A stretch of DNA of 64,000 nt from Thiomicrorhabdus cannonii (GTDB taxonomy: Bacteria > Pseudomonadota > Gammaproteobacteria > Thiomicrospirales > Thiomicrospiraceae). Below, one piece after another: positions 49,149 through 58,363 of this stretch. A program made the position numbers and the translations under genes. The first letter of the stretch is position 1. Each line of letters starts with the position of its first letter. The DNA lies in contig NZ_JACBGH010000001.1 in the NCBI RefSeq assembly GCF_013391695.1, positions 496,001-560,000 on the forward strand, in the 5' to 3' direction. The notes beneath the pieces are model-generated. The model did not search any database, was not told where the DNA came from, and saw only the letters and a program-made list of their open reading frames with translations.

Positions 49149-50669
49149 ATGGCAATCCCACTACTTGTTGGTGTCGTTGGACATCGAAAGGTTTTGAAGG
49201 AATATCAGGGGCCAATCAAACAAGAGATATCAACTCAAATTGATCAATTGGTCGAGTTGGCCTCAAAACAGCATACTGAGGTTTTCATTGTTACTTCTTT
49301 AGCTGAGGGTTCTGATCGTTTAGCTGCAGAACTAGCGATAGAAAAAAAATTGAAGCTAGTGGTTCCGCTTCCAAAAGATGAGCACGATTACAAGAGAGAT
49401 TTTCCATCTTCTGTTGAGGAGTATGAGTTCCTTGCCAGTGCTTCTATAAAAAAGTTTGTGACAGAAGGGAGTGGAGTGAATTCTTATGACAACTCCTCTC
49501 GCTGGATAGCAAAGCATTGTCAAATTGTCATTGCTGTTTGGGATGGCTCTTTTGATGATGTTAAACCAGGAGGTACTAGCCATACCGTAGACTTAAGAGT
49601 GAGTTTAAATAAACAAGAACATTCTCTTGAAAATATTGCTGGTTATTTGGGGCCTGTACTGCATATTTCATGCCCTAAACAATCAGGTGAAGTTTTGCAA
49701 AAAACAGTCTGGATATGGCCTGAAGGCGCATCTAAACTATCTATTTCTGAATATTTGCAACCCGTTTTTTATTTCAATACAGGCGTGTTGAATCTTGATA
49801 GTGAGAAGCTAATTACGTCTTTAAATTATTTGTCTGTAGAGAATCATCTTAATTCTATGATTGCAACTACATTCGCTCAAGCCGATGTGTATGCAATGGA
49901 CTTACAGAAAAAATATATTGTTAATTTGGCATTAACTATTTTGACTGCTTTAAGTGGATATGCAATTCAGCAAACTGTTTCAAATTGGGTTGGTGCATTG
50001 TCTTCTTCACTATTAATAACGTTTGCATTAGTAATGATCGTATTTGCAAATAGAAGACGGTATCTGACAACGTATTTGGAATATCGCGGTCTCGCGGAAG
50101 TTTTAAGAATTTCTTATTTTTGGAAAGTATCAGGAATTAAGCATGTTCCGACGGATCGATTCTTGAATCATCATTGGGGTCACCTGTCATGGATCAGAAA
50201 CACAATTAATGCACTTTGGATAGATGATAATATTCGGAATGACATAGAGTTGGCTAAAAAAGACTGGATTGATGATCAGCTGAATTACTATCAAGAACAA
50301 CAAAGCAAGCTGCAGGAAACTGCAGGAAAGTGGAACACTTTTTCACTTATTATGTTCATAGCAAGTATGTTTTTAGCTTGGTTAAGTTTCCTTATTCCTA
50401 ATTATTCCGATAGTCTTATTAGCTGGTCTGGAGTGTTTCTTCTTTTGTCGGCAGCAGTGAATCATTACGTACATGTCAGGGCTTTTGAAGCGCACGCTTT
50501 AAGATACAAAGCGATAACAACACCATTTCGGTGGGCAAAAGACATGTGGAACTATTCATCTTATCAGGAGAAGCAAAAAATAGTTAACGAACTTGGAAGT
50601 GAAGCGGCGGCAGAAATTTCAAACTGGTTAGAAACACACCGGACACGTCCGAATAAGTTACTTCGTTAA
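49149..50669 (+). CDS. SLOG-like domain protein with C-terminal membrane module
   Basis: 506 residues. The N-terminal 200 fit a SLOG-type Rossmannoid nucleotide-binding domain: LLVGVVGHRKVL, VTSLAEGSDRLAAELA, VPLPKDEHDYKRDF, CQIVIAVWDG, GGTSHTVDLR. Four hydrophobic segments follow, in two pairs (about 255-298 and 395-440), separated by a helical cytoplasmic stretch. The C-terminal part (GSEAAAEISNWLETHR) resembles SLATT/DUF4231 membrane effectors. SLOG domains are proposed to sense or process nucleotide signals that gate a pore-forming partner; here both would be in one chain. ATG preceded by AGAGGTGAAACTTTA. Confidence 0.75.
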   Translation: MAIPLLVGVVGHRKVLKEYQGPIKQEISTQIDQLVELASKQHTEVFIVTSLAEGSDRLAAELAIEKKLKLVVPLPKDEHDYKRDFPSSVEEYEFLASASIKKFVTEGSGVNSYDNSSRWIAKHCQIVIAVWDGSFDDVKPGGTSHTVDLRVSLNKQEHSLENIAGYLGPVLHISCPKQSGEVLQKTVWIWPEGASKLSISEYLQPVFYFNTGVLNLDSEKLITSLNYLSVENHLNSMIATTFAQADVYAMDLQKKYIVNLALTILTALSGYAIQQTVSNWVGALSSSLLITFALVMIVFANRRRYLTTYLEYRGLAEVLRISYFWKVSGIKHVPTDRFLNHHWGHLSWIRNTINALWIDDNIRNDIELAKKDWIDDQLNYYQEQQSKLQETAGKWNTFSLIMFIASMFLAWLSFLIPNYSDSLISWSGVFLLLSAAVNHYVHVRAFEAHALRYKAITTPFRWAKDMWNYSSYQEKQKIVNELGSEAAAEISNWLETHRTRPNKLLR

Positions 50670-51004
50670 TTTTTCTCTAATCACTAACGTGGAAATAAAA
50701 TATCGTAAGTTTTAACTGAAAAAGTCACGACTTAATCTGATACTGCTCTTGGAAAGGAACGCATTCCTCGTTTTGATAATAGGTGTGAATTGAAGTGGTA
50801 AACAGCTTCACATCGCATCTAATTCGTCGATGCCGATTTATTAGGAAAAAGATCACGGAACCTCAGCATCCCGTCATTGCAAAAGACTTTGCCTCTCCCT
50901 GTATTAAGGCGCTAAAATGAAAAAATTGACGCGGGTGTACTTTATTCTTTTTTTTGTAAAAGCACCGGATAATAAATTGCGCGATTTATTGAGGAGATTG
51001 GGCA
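50670..51004. other. Intergenic region after the SLOG gene
   Basis: 335 bases. Apart from a 60-codon open frame (50917-51099) that overlaps the next gene and has no recognisable features, nothing is seen. No clear terminator hairpin follows the SLOG gene. Base composition changes back toward that of the flanking core genes here, so the right edge of the island probably lies in this stretch. Confidence 0.5.
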
Positions 51005-51319
51005 ATGAGATTTTACATCGATCAATTTGGCAAGCCGTATATCCTGCAAGACAATCAATCCCACCTTGCCCTTCCCCACTGGGAGGAAATCACCTATGAA
51101 AGATGGGAGTTGGTTTATAAAAAAGGCAAGCCCAATAATTCCACAGCGTCCAAAACGGCAGAAGCCATAATAGATCGACTCAATCAGATCGATCACGAAT
51201 CCATTCGGCCATTACGCGCTGTGGTTCTTAATCGAGCATCAGAAGAGGATTATCAAAAACTTGAGGCGCTTGATAATGAACGGACAAACCTAGTTGAAGA
51301 ACTGGGAAGGCTTCTATAA
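51005..51319 (+). CDS. Small phage-tail-assembly-like protein, orphan
   Basis: 104 residues with GAGGAG upstream of the ATG. The C-terminal half, IIDRLNQIDHESIRPLRAV then KLEALDNERTNLVEEL, has the pattern found in small phage or prophage tail-region proteins (helix, short turn, D.ESIRPLRA, coiled coil). No other phage gene is next to it. Either a leftover of an excised prophage or a domesticated gene. The function is unknown. Confidence 0.55.
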   Translation: MRFYIDQFGKPYILQDNQSHLALPHWEEITYERWELVYKKGKPNNSTASKTAEAIIDRLNQIDHESIRPLRAVVLNRASEEDYQKLEALDNERTNLVEELGRLL

Positions 51320-51625
51320 CCGCCATTCATTCTTTCTGGCAACAGCCACGGCTCTCATCTAACAGCTTTACCAAACCGTTAGCAAAACCACCGGAACTTG
51401 CCCGCTTACCTCTGCTCCCTGCCAGCCTTTGCATCCCCGTCCGACTTGCACCTCTTGTTGCAATCATTCTTCATAGTCTATGGGTTGTATTCGATTTCCC
51501 AATTTTTCATCAATAACAACATCTCCTAATATTGAATCAGTTTTTCAGCCGGCGTTTTAATCGCGCATACAGCGATTCAACAGAGCGCTGCGTCGAAATC
51601 AAATATCAGATAAAAGGAGTTTAGT
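51320..51625. promoter_or_regulatory. Upstream region of dabBA
   Basis: 306 bases without a gene. TTGAAT (51532-51537) and TTTAAT (51556-51561) with 18-base spacing make a plausible promoter for dabB, about 65 bases before its ATG. AT-rich stretches at 51480-51540 might hold LysR-type operator sites (T-N11-A), but I cannot assign one. Confidence 0.4.
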
Positions 51626-53182
51626 ATGAGCTTGCAATGGATCATACCCCTAATGGCATGGTTTATCCCATTCAGCTTATTTTTTGCCGCTATCACCAAT
51701 GAAAGACGTGCCAGCTGGGGGGTTGCCAGAGGGGTCACCTTACTGGGCTTTGTTCTCGCAGTATTACTGGGACTGGGCCTCTCTTTAGATTGGTTAACGC
51801 TCGACAAAGAAGCGCGTTGGACATTGGCATCGGAAGCCAGCGCGATTATTCTCGGCCTGGTGACATTTATAGGCTTTATCAATGTCGGTTTTTCGCGGAG
51901 TTACATGTCCGGCAACAGCGAAGATGAAAAGCGCTATTTACGTTGGCTATTGGTCACCCTGGGCAGTGTTGCGATCGTGATTGCAACCAACCATATGCTG
52001 ATTTTGGTATTGGGTTGGCTTGCGATTACGTTAAGCCTGCATCGCTTGTTGATTTTTTATCCGAACCGCCCCCGAGCAGTGTTGGCAGCCTACAAAAAAT
52101 TCATCTTCGCCAAATTTGCCGAAGTCTGTCTATTAAGTGCTGTTCTGATTCTGCACTACGTACATGACACTTGGTTTATCAGTGAAATCTATCAACAAGT
52201 GAAGGCATCGGAAAGCCTTAATAGCTGGGAACAGCTGGCCGCTTTGCTATTGGCTTTGGCTGCATTGGTTAAATGCGCCCAGCTACCGCTGCATGGCTGG
52301 TTAATCCAGGTGGTAGAGGCGCCCACACCGGTTTCGGCCTTATTGCATGCAGGGATTATCAACCTTGGCGGCTATCTTTTGATCGTGTTCGCTCCGTTGA
52401 TTGTGATGTCCGATATTGCACAGTGGATGCTGTTAGTGGTGGGCGGAATCACCACTGTTCTGGCGGCGCTGGTCATGATGACACGTGCATCGGTCAAGGT
52501 TCGTCTGGCCTGGTCGACCATGTCGCAAATGGGACTGTTGATGGTCGAATGCGGCCTGGGGCTGTTCGAATTGGCGCTGCTGCACCTGATTGCCCACTCC
52601 TGTTACAAGGCTTATGCATTCCTGAACTCTGGATCGGAGGTCGAGTCCAGCATTAGCCGAAGACTCTCTCAAGCCGAAGCGCCCAGAAAATCAGACTGGC
52701 TCATTGCAGGCACCTTTTCTCTCTCTTTGGTAGGAGGAATGGTGTGGCTGTTTGACGCCACACCGCCTTACAGCCCCTGGTTGCTTTTTGCAATCGCTTT
52801 GACGCTGTTAGTGGCTGAAAGACGCGGACGTTTGTCGGTAACGGGGATGTCTGAAATGGTATGGCTGAGTGCTTTTTTACTCATCGTATACAGCCTGCAA
52901 AAATCCGGTTTAGGTCTGGTTATCGACAATCAACAAACCAGCGTAGGCTGGCCTGGAGACCTTTGGATCAGCCTGTTATTGCTGCTGTTGATGACCGGCT
53001 ACCTGCTGCTGCGTTATCACCATAATCTACCTTGGATGATGAAAGTCAGACGGGTTTTTTATGCGGGATTTTATTTGGATGAACTGGTCACCCGTTTGAA
53101 CTTGAGAGTCTATCCAACCCGTTTACCTATCCGATTCAAGCCGAAAAAATTACAGATTCCCAAAGAGGAGTTGTACCAATGA
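51626..53182 (+). CDS. dabB: DabB, proton-conducting subunit of the DAB inorganic-carbon pump
   Basis: Membrane subunit related to NuoL/MrpA antiporter-like proteins. It is thought to pass H+ or Na+ so that DabA can hydrate CO2 to bicarbonate in one direction. The 518 residues have 12-13 membrane helices and the family signature CAQLPLHGWLIQVVEAPTP then SALLHAG, with the conserved Lys before CAQLP. AAAGGAGTTTAGT precedes the ATG. Overlaps dabA by 4 bases. The pairing with DUF2309 separates it from true NADH dehydrogenase subunits. Confidence 0.93.
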   Translation: MSLQWIIPLMAWFIPFSLFFAAITNERRASWGVARGVTLLGFVLAVLLGLGLSLDWLTLDKEARWTLASEASAIILGLVTFIGFINVGFSRSYMSGNSEDEKRYLRWLLVTLGSVAIVIATNHMLILVLGWLAITLSLHRLLIFYPNRPRAVLAAYKKFIFAKFAEVCLLSAVLILHYVHDTWFISEIYQQVKASESLNSWEQLAALLLALAALVKCAQLPLHGWLIQVVEAPTPVSALLHAGIINLGGYLLIVFAPLIVMSDIAQWMLLVVGGITTVLAALVMMTRASVKVRLAWSTMSQMGLLMVECGLGLFELALLHLIAHSCYKAYAFLNSGSEVESSISRRLSQAEAPRKSDWLIAGTFSLSLVGGMVWLFDATPPYSPWLLFAIALTLLVAERRGRLSVTGMSEMVWLSAFLLIVYSLQKSGLGLVIDNQQTSVGWPGDLWISLLLLLLMTGYLLLRYHHNLPWMMKVRRVFYAGFYLDELVTRLNLRVYPTRLPIRFKPKKLQIPKEELYQ

Positions 53183-55650
53183 TGAGATCAACACAAAAAT
53201 CATCAGCGAGCCTGGCCTCCATTCAGGCTCAGCCATTGGCGCCAAATTTATCTGAAATCCAGAGGGAAAAGCTCTCGGCCGCGTGCGCCAGAATTGCCCC
53301 TACCTGGCCTTTGGATGAGTTGGTTGCGGTGAATCCCTGGTGGGAAATGCGTGATGAACACTTTTCAACGGTTTCAGCAAAACTCACCGCGCTCAGTCAG
53401 GCTCAATGCCTGATGCCCAAGTCCTATTTTCAGGAAATCTGGATTGAAAATCTTTCGCCCAAGCATTTGCAGCAGGCCATCGACGAGTCTGGGACGGAAT
53501 TTACGATAGAAAACCTTGAGCGTTTCCTTATCGAAGATGACGAGCATACTCATTGGCACAATATCAGCGATTTTGTGGATAGCGGAAGGGATCGCAAATA
53601 CAAGATGGCCTGGCGTGACGAAATCACCCATCAAATCAGCCAGTTCTGCGCGGACTTTTTTCGTTTCCGCGAACATAAGTCCTCGTACGCCGAAACCTAC
53701 CAGGGACTATACAGCGAATGGCTCGCCACAACCCGTCAGGACAAAGGGATCGAGATTCTGATGGCCGAAGACGGCTTGACAGAGCAGTTTATGAGCTTGC
53801 CCGAATCGGCAGAAGGTCTGCTGGCGGAAGCCTTGACGGTATTGCGGGTAACCGAAGAGCGGATTAGCGATTATGCCCATGCGCTGCTGCTGGACATCAA
53901 TGGCTGGGCTTCCTGGGTGGCCTACCTGCGTTGGCAGGATAAATTGGATGGGGTTGAAAATCATCTGATGCTCGACCTGCTGGCCATCCGCATCGCCTGG
54001 GAACGGGTCTTGTGGCGCCATCAGAAATTCCACGACAGAGCGGTATTCAATGAGCTGAAGGTGATGTGGCGCCATCAGATGAATATTCTTCCGGAACTGA
54101 TTGAAACGCATCGAGCAGCCCAGGCCAAACGATGGATTTGGCAAAGAGCAGCGGAGATCGCCCATCAATCGGCAACCCATCAGCAGTTAAAACACGCCCA
54201 TGAAATGAATACCGGCAAAGAACAGATACAGCCGAAACTTCAGGCGGCATTCTGCATCGATGTGCGTTCGGAGGTCATACGTCGTGCCCTTGAAGCCCAA
54301 GACCCCGGCATTGAAACCATCGGTTTTGCAGGGTTCTTCGGCTTGCCGATTGAATACCAGCCGATCGGCACCGAGTTTACCCGTCCTCAGCTGCCGGCCC
54401 TGCTAAAACCGCAGATGCGGGTCAAGGCGATTCCATCCTGCAAGCAGGACGCTGTCACTCAGAAAGCGCTTAACAAAAAAGCCCGCTGGATCGAGTGGGG
54501 CAATGCCGCTCCGGCGACGTTCAGCATGGTTGAGGCAACCGGTTTGATATATGCGTTCAAAATGCTACGCAACAGTCTGTTCCCGCACGAGCATCAACAC
54601 CCGATCAACCATCTGCCAACCACAGATGAATTTGAGTTGCTGCAAAATGAATCACCGTTGACGCTCGCACAAAAAGCAGATCTGGCAGCGGGAATTCTGC
54701 ACGGCATGGGGCTTGAACGAAATATCGCCGAGACCGTCATACTTATCGGTCATGGCAGCAGCAGTTGCAACAATCCGCATGCGGCAAGCTACGACTGCGG
54801 TGCCTGCGGCGGTCAAACCGGTGAAATCAATGTCCGCGTGTTGAGTTTCCTGCTGAATGACAGCGAGGTACGTGAGGCTCTGCATGAACGCGGCATCAAC
54901 ATCCCCAAAAGCACGCTTTTTGTCGCGGCCATGCACAACACCACCACCGACGCCTTTACCTTTTATGGCCCCGAAGTACTGGATGAGCAAATCAAAAACT
55001 GGTTCTTCCGGGCTTCGGAGCTGGCCATGCAGGAACGGGCGATGCGGTTGGGACTTGAACATTTGCAGGGCAAGGAGGTGTATGCGTCGATTCAGCGTCG
55101 CGCCAAAGACTGGTCTCAGGTCAGACCCGAATGGGGGCTTTCCGGCAACTCCTCGTTTATCGTTGCGCAGCGCAAACGCACGCGTGGACAACATTTTGAT
55201 GGCCGGGCCTTTCTGCATGATTACGATTGGCAGCAGGACCCGGACGTATCGCTACTCACGCTGATTATGACCGCCCCCATGGTCGTCACCAACTGGATCA
55301 ATCTGCAATACTACGCCTCGGTATGCGATAACCATGTTTATGGCAGCGGCAACAAGGTACTGCATAATGTCGTTGACGGCTCCATCGGCGTCTTCGAGGG
55401 CAATGGCGGTGATCTGAGAATCGGCCTGCCGTTGCAGTCGCTGCATGACGGCAATCAATGGATGCATGAACCTCTAAGGCTCAGTGTGTATATCGATGCA
55501 CCAAGAAACTACATCGAAAAAGTCGTTAACGAGCAAGAGGTCGTACGGCAGCTGATCGACAACGAATGGCTCTACTGTTTCCGCTGGGATCGGGACGGCT
55601 CGCTGGAACGTTTCCTCAAACAAGAGTGGATCGATCAAACCGCCATTTAA
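53179..55650 (+). CDS. dabA: DabA (DUF2309), carbonic-anhydrase-like subunit of the DAB pump
   Basis: Cytoplasmic beta-carbonic-anhydrase-like subunit that binds DabB and converts incoming CO2 to HCO3-. The 823-residue product shows the zinc and catalytic motifs: FCIDVRSE (Cys about 358, Asp about 360) and GHGSSSCNNPHAASYDCGAC (His about 525, Cys about 540). These correspond to the C351/D353/H524/C539 set reported in Halothiobacillus. Also GFFGLPIEY and the C-terminal VYIDAPRNYI. With dabB it should supply cytoplasmic bicarbonate to the nearby carboxysome. Confidence 0.95.
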   Translation: MMRSTQKSSASLASIQAQPLAPNLSEIQREKLSAACARIAPTWPLDELVAVNPWWEMRDEHFSTVSAKLTALSQAQCLMPKSYFQEIWIENLSPKHLQQAIDESGTEFTIENLERFLIEDDEHTHWHNISDFVDSGRDRKYKMAWRDEITHQISQFCADFFRFREHKSSYAETYQGLYSEWLATTRQDKGIEILMAEDGLTEQFMSLPESAEGLLAEALTVLRVTEERISDYAHALLLDINGWASWVAYLRWQDKLDGVENHLMLDLLAIRIAWERVLWRHQKFHDRAVFNELKVMWRHQMNILPELIETHRAAQAKRWIWQRAAEIAHQSATHQQLKHAHEMNTGKEQIQPKLQAAFCIDVRSEVIRRALEAQDPGIETIGFAGFFGLPIEYQPIGTEFTRPQLPALLKPQMRVKAIPSCKQDAVTQKALNKKARWIEWGNAAPATFSMVEATGLIYAFKMLRNSLFPHEHQHPINHLPTTDEFELLQNESPLTLAQKADLAAGILHGMGLERNIAETVILIGHGSSSCNNPHAASYDCGACGGQTGEINVRVLSFLLNDSEVREALHERGINIPKSTLFVAAMHNTTTDAFTFYGPEVLDEQIKNWFFRASELAMQERAMRLGLEHLQGKEVYASIQRRAKDWSQVRPEWGLSGNSSFIVAQRKRTRGQHFDGRAFLHDYDWQQDPDVSLLTLIMTAPMVVTNWINLQYYASVCDNHVYGSGNKVLHNVVDGSIGVFEGNGGDLRIGLPLQSLHDGNQWMHEPLRLSVYIDAPRNYIEKVVNEQEVVRQLIDNEWLYCFRWDRDGSLERFLKQEWIDQTAI

Positions 55651-55654
55651 GCAG

Positions 55655-55693
55655 CGGGAAAAGAAACCGTAGGGTTTCTTTTCCCGTTTTTAT
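55655..55693 (+). terminator. Terminator after dabA
   Basis: A 14-bp perfect stem CGGGAAAAGAAACC/GGTTTCTTTTCCCG with a 4-base loop, followed by TTTTTAT. Five bases after the dabA stop. Confidence 0.95.
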
Positions 55694-55762
55694 CACGCAA
55701 ACGTATACTTTTAATCACGATATCCTCAGCGGATAACCGTAAGGAATGAATAGGAGAAAAGG

Positions 55763-56062
55763 ATGGTACAGACATACGAAGACCTGCATGAACAGGTGTC
55801 ATCTGTTTTAGGTCGATTTTTAGCGTCTGACAACCAGGCCGCCATTACGTTTAATATCGAAGAGAGCGGATTGTGCGCGCTGAAAAACCAAAGCAACGGC
55901 AATCAATTCAAGTTTATGTTGGCCCGCTTTGGCGACGAATATAAGGTTGGATTTGCCTTTTTCGAGGCACATCAACCCCAGCCCGTCTGGATTGACGATG
56001 TGCTGAACGCCAACTTCGATGAAGGGTTTATCAACACCCTCATTACAGAGCATCTGATCTAG
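55763..56062 (+). CDS. Hypothetical protein downstream of dabA
   Basis: 99 residues, acidic, without signal peptide or membrane segment. ATAGGAGAAAAGG before the ATG is a strong ribosome-binding site. I recognise no family. Predicted mixed alpha/beta (ITFNIEESGLCALKN; FKFMLARFGDEYKVGFAFF). It has its own likely transcript, since a strong terminator separates it from dabA, and lies between the converging dab and cso units. Confidence 0.7.
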   Translation: MVQTYEDLHEQVSSVLGRFLASDNQAAITFNIEESGLCALKNQSNGNQFKFMLARFGDEYKVGFAFFEAHQPQPVWIDDVLNANFDEGFINTLITEHLI

Positions 56063-56085
56063 GTAAGCTGGCTGAAATTCAGCCT

Positions 56086-56116
56086 AAAAAAAAGCCAAAA
56101 CCGGAAAGTTTTGGCT
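56086..56116 (-). terminator. Terminator of the lysR/csoS1D unit
   Basis: On the minus strand AGCCAAAAC pairs with GTTTTGGCT over a 6-base loop and is followed by eight T. 60 bases beyond the LysR stop. Confidence 0.9.
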
Positions 56117-56175
56117 AATCTAGACATTCTAAATGGTCAAAATAACAGGCCTATCTAAGGGAATTATTCAGGGAA

Positions 56176-57120
56176 TTATGGCAATTGGATATAATCCGTT
56201 CCCTTCTCTTTCAGGAAAGCTAAAAATTCTCTTGCCAGCAACGAGAGTTCTTTTCCGGCCGGAAAAACGATATTCCACTCCTTTTCAATCGGAAACCCTT
56301 CAACCTCCAGTTCGACGATCGGCCCCTCTTTCTGCTCCAGATAAAGCGCGTGTTTTGAAACGCAGGCAACGCCAAGCTCCCCGACCACGCAGTGCTTAAT
56401 GGCCTCATTGGTCGCCAACGTCAAACGTTCGTTAACGCTTAACCCCTGTTCCTGAAAAAGCTGTTCCACCGCCATACGGATACCCGAACCCTCCTCGCGC
56501 ATAATGAAAGGTTCTTTGGCAAGGCGTTTCAGACTGACTTTTTTGCCCACCAGGGGATGATTGCGGTTTGCGATCATCACCAGCGGATTGGGCACAAAAG
56601 GGTGGATGTCCAAGGCATAGTTGCTATTCGGGATTTGCCCGACAATATAGATGTCATCCATATTGTGCTCAATACGTTTCAATAATCCTTCACGATTGGT
56701 GATGGTCAAGCCCAGATCGATGTCCGGATATTTTTTGCAGAACTTGCCCAGGGCAATCGGCATGAAATATTTTGCCGTGGATATCACCGCCACTCTTAAC
56801 TTCCCGCGTTTCATACCGCGGAAATCGTCCAACATGATTTCCAAATTGGAAAAGTGATTCAAAACCTCGCGGCAGCTGCACGCCACCTGCTCTCCGACTT
56901 CGGTGAGGTAAATACTCCGGCCGATCTGTTCGTACAAAGGCATCTCAATCGCTTCAACCAGACTTTTTACCTGAGCCGAAACGGTCGGCTGCGTCAGATG
57001 CAGCTCTTCCGCTGCCCGCGTAAAACTCAAATTGCGCGCGACCGATTCAAAAACCTGAATCTGTCGCAAAGTGGCATGCCGGATTAAAAAGTTTTTCTGT
57101 AGCGGCAAAGCATCGCTCAT
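56176..57120 (-). CDS. LysR-family regulator, CbbR-like
   Basis: Transcriptional regulator, about 314 residues. N-terminal winged helix (LRQIQVFESVARNLSFTRA; AEELHLTQPTVSAQVK), then a periplasmic-binding-protein-like effector domain of the CbbR type (FCKKYPDIDLGLTI; MREEGSGIRMAVEQLF). The ATG at 57120 is preferred over 57132 because GGAGG lies 5 bases upstream. Encoded last in the csoS1D unit, 13 bases after it, and facing dabBA. It likely controls the cso and/or dab genes in response to inorganic carbon; which one is not visible. Confidence 0.88.
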   Translation of the reverse strand: MSDALPLQKNFLIRHATLRQIQVFESVARNLSFTRAAEELHLTQPTVSAQVKSLVEAIEMPLYEQIGRSIYLTEVGEQVACSCREVLNHFSNLEIMLDDFRGMKRGKLRVAVISTAKYFMPIALGKFCKKYPDIDLGLTITNREGLLKRIEHNMDDIYIVGQIPNSNYALDIHPFVPNPLVMIANRNHPLVGKKVSLKRLAKEPFIMREEGSGIRMAVEQLFQEQGLSVNERLTLATNEAIKHCVVGELGVACVSKHALYLEQKEGPIVELEVEGFPIEKEWNIVFPAGKELSLLAREFLAFLKEKGTDYIQLP

Positions 57121-57133
57121 AAAAGCCTCCATT

Positions 57134-57757
57134 TTACTGGTTTCCTCGGCAGGTCAATTTTGACAACGCCGCATTGGCAGCTCTGGCTGCTTCATTAATA
57201 TCGTCTTCTTTCCCGCTCATCAGCAGACGTCCGTAAGCACCGACCGCACGGGCTTCCACCAAGGTGACATTGGCCGCTTTCTCGGCCTCATTGGCGGCAT
57301 AAATGATGTATCCCGCCGGCTCGGTTTCCATAATAAACATACTTTGCCCCGGCATAATCATCGAACCTTTGCGGTTGTCGCGATTAATCAGGGTAGCATG
57401 GTCGGCCGTCACCCCCCTAATCACCTCACTCCACATCACCACACATTGCTGGCGATCAAATTCATGGGTATTGAGATGTTTGAGAATATGCCGACCGCTT
57501 TCCAAAACATCACTCTGATCGCGGTGATGAATCACGGTTGAACCGTAGGCGCGCTCAACAATCTGCTGCGCCAAACGCACATTAGACGCCTTCAGCGCAA
57601 TATCCGACAAGCGATGAACCGCCATCCCCGGGGCCACCTCAACCCACAGGCAAGAATCCCCCGGAACGGGCAAGAAACCCATCGAGGCGGTAGCCATATA
57701 GGAAGCCAGCTGCGGCTGCAGCGAATCCAGAAACACATAGGTTCGCAACTCAATCAT
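57134..57757 (-). CDS. csoS1D: Carboxysome shell protein CsoS1D (tandem BMC, BMC-T)
   Basis: Pseudohexameric shell trimer whose stacked rings have a large gated pore, suited to RuBP and 3-PGA passage. The 207 residues hold two BMC domains: about 1-100 ([42 protein letters not shown]) and about 105-205 ([41 protein letters not shown]). Shorter at the N-terminus than cyanobacterial CsoS1D. Overlaps rdgB by 4 bases. It is separated from the main cso operon by a terminator. Confidence 0.88.
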   Translation of the reverse strand: MIELRTYVFLDSLQPQLASYMATASMGFLPVPGDSCLWVEVAPGMAVHRLSDIALKASNVRLAQQIVERAYGSTVIHHRDQSDVLESGRHILKHLNTHEFDRQQCVVMWSEVIRGVTADHATLINRDNRKGSMIMPGQSMFIMETEPAGYIIYAANEAEKAANVTLVEARAVGAYGRLLMSGKEDDINEAARAANAALSKLTCRGNQ

Positions 57758-58359
57758 AACGACACCCTCTGTTGTAACTGATTCAAGACAGACTGTACAG
57801 CCTGTGCCCGGTGGCTAATTTTGTTTTTAACCTCTGGCGGAATCTCAGAAACCGCTTTGACCAATCTTGGAATCCACATAACGTCATCATAACCGATCCC
57901 CTGACCGGTCCTTCTTTCCATTAAAACTTCACCATACAGATGCCCAACGCCAACCAGCGGCATGGGATCCTCGGCGTGCTCCACATACACCACCGCACAC
58001 GAATAACGGGCCTGACGCTGCGAATAGGGAACCCCCCGCAGATCGGCGAGCAATTTCTGCAGGTTGCGCTCGTCGGAGGTACCGCCAGCGCTGCCCGCGG
58101 CATAACGCGCCGAAAAGATGCCCGGCTTGCCTGCCAGCGCAGAAACCTCGATGCCGGAATCATCCGCCAGCGCCGGCAAGCCCGTTCTCTGGCTGGCAAA
58201 GCGGGCCTTTTTGAGCGCATTTTCAATAAAACTCAAACCGTCCTCCACCGCCTCTTCCTTGAAAAAGCGCGTTTGTGGTACCGCCTCTAAACCGGCGCGC
58301 GCCAGAATCGGCGCAATTTCTGCCATCTTGTTGGGGTTGGCTGTTGCTAAAACGATCAT
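57754..58359 (-). CDS. RdgB/Ham1-family nucleotide pyrophosphatase
   Basis: NTP pyrophosphatase of the ITPase/XTPase family that removes deaminated purine nucleotides. Motifs: [48 protein letters not shown] (positions about 60-84), SHRAQAV. The usual GFGYDP loop reads [11 protein letters not shown], a change that could alter substrate choice. I start at 58359, which has ACAGG upstream and matches homologues, not at 58374. About 201 residues. Located inside a carboxysome gene cluster, so a dedicated role is possible. Confidence 0.88.
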   Translation of the reverse strand: MIVLATANPNKMAEIAPILARAGLEAVPQTRFFKEEAVEDGLSFIENALKKARFASQRTGLPALADDSGIEVSALAGKPGIFSARYAAGSAGGTSDERNLQKLLADLRGVPYSQRQARYSCAVVYVEHAEDPMPLVGVGHLYGEVLMERRTGQGIGYDDVMWIPRLVKAVSEIPPEVKNKISHRAQAVQSVLNQLQQRVSL

Positions 58360-58363
58360 GCGA

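Noticed and set aside
45792-50700. Integrative element bounded by a duplicated tRNA-Val 3' end
   Set aside because: I found no second copy of the tRNA-Val 3' end to the right and no integrase gene, so the island cannot be called an integrative element.
50917-51099. A 60-residue gene upstream of the phage-like gene
   Set aside because: It overlaps the better-supported gene at 51005 in another frame, has no recognisable features, and its C-terminal half is an off-frame reading.
51626-53182. dabB as a NADH dehydrogenase subunit (NuoL)
   Set aside because: It is shorter than NuoL, stands without other nuo genes, and is translationally coupled to dabA (DUF2309).
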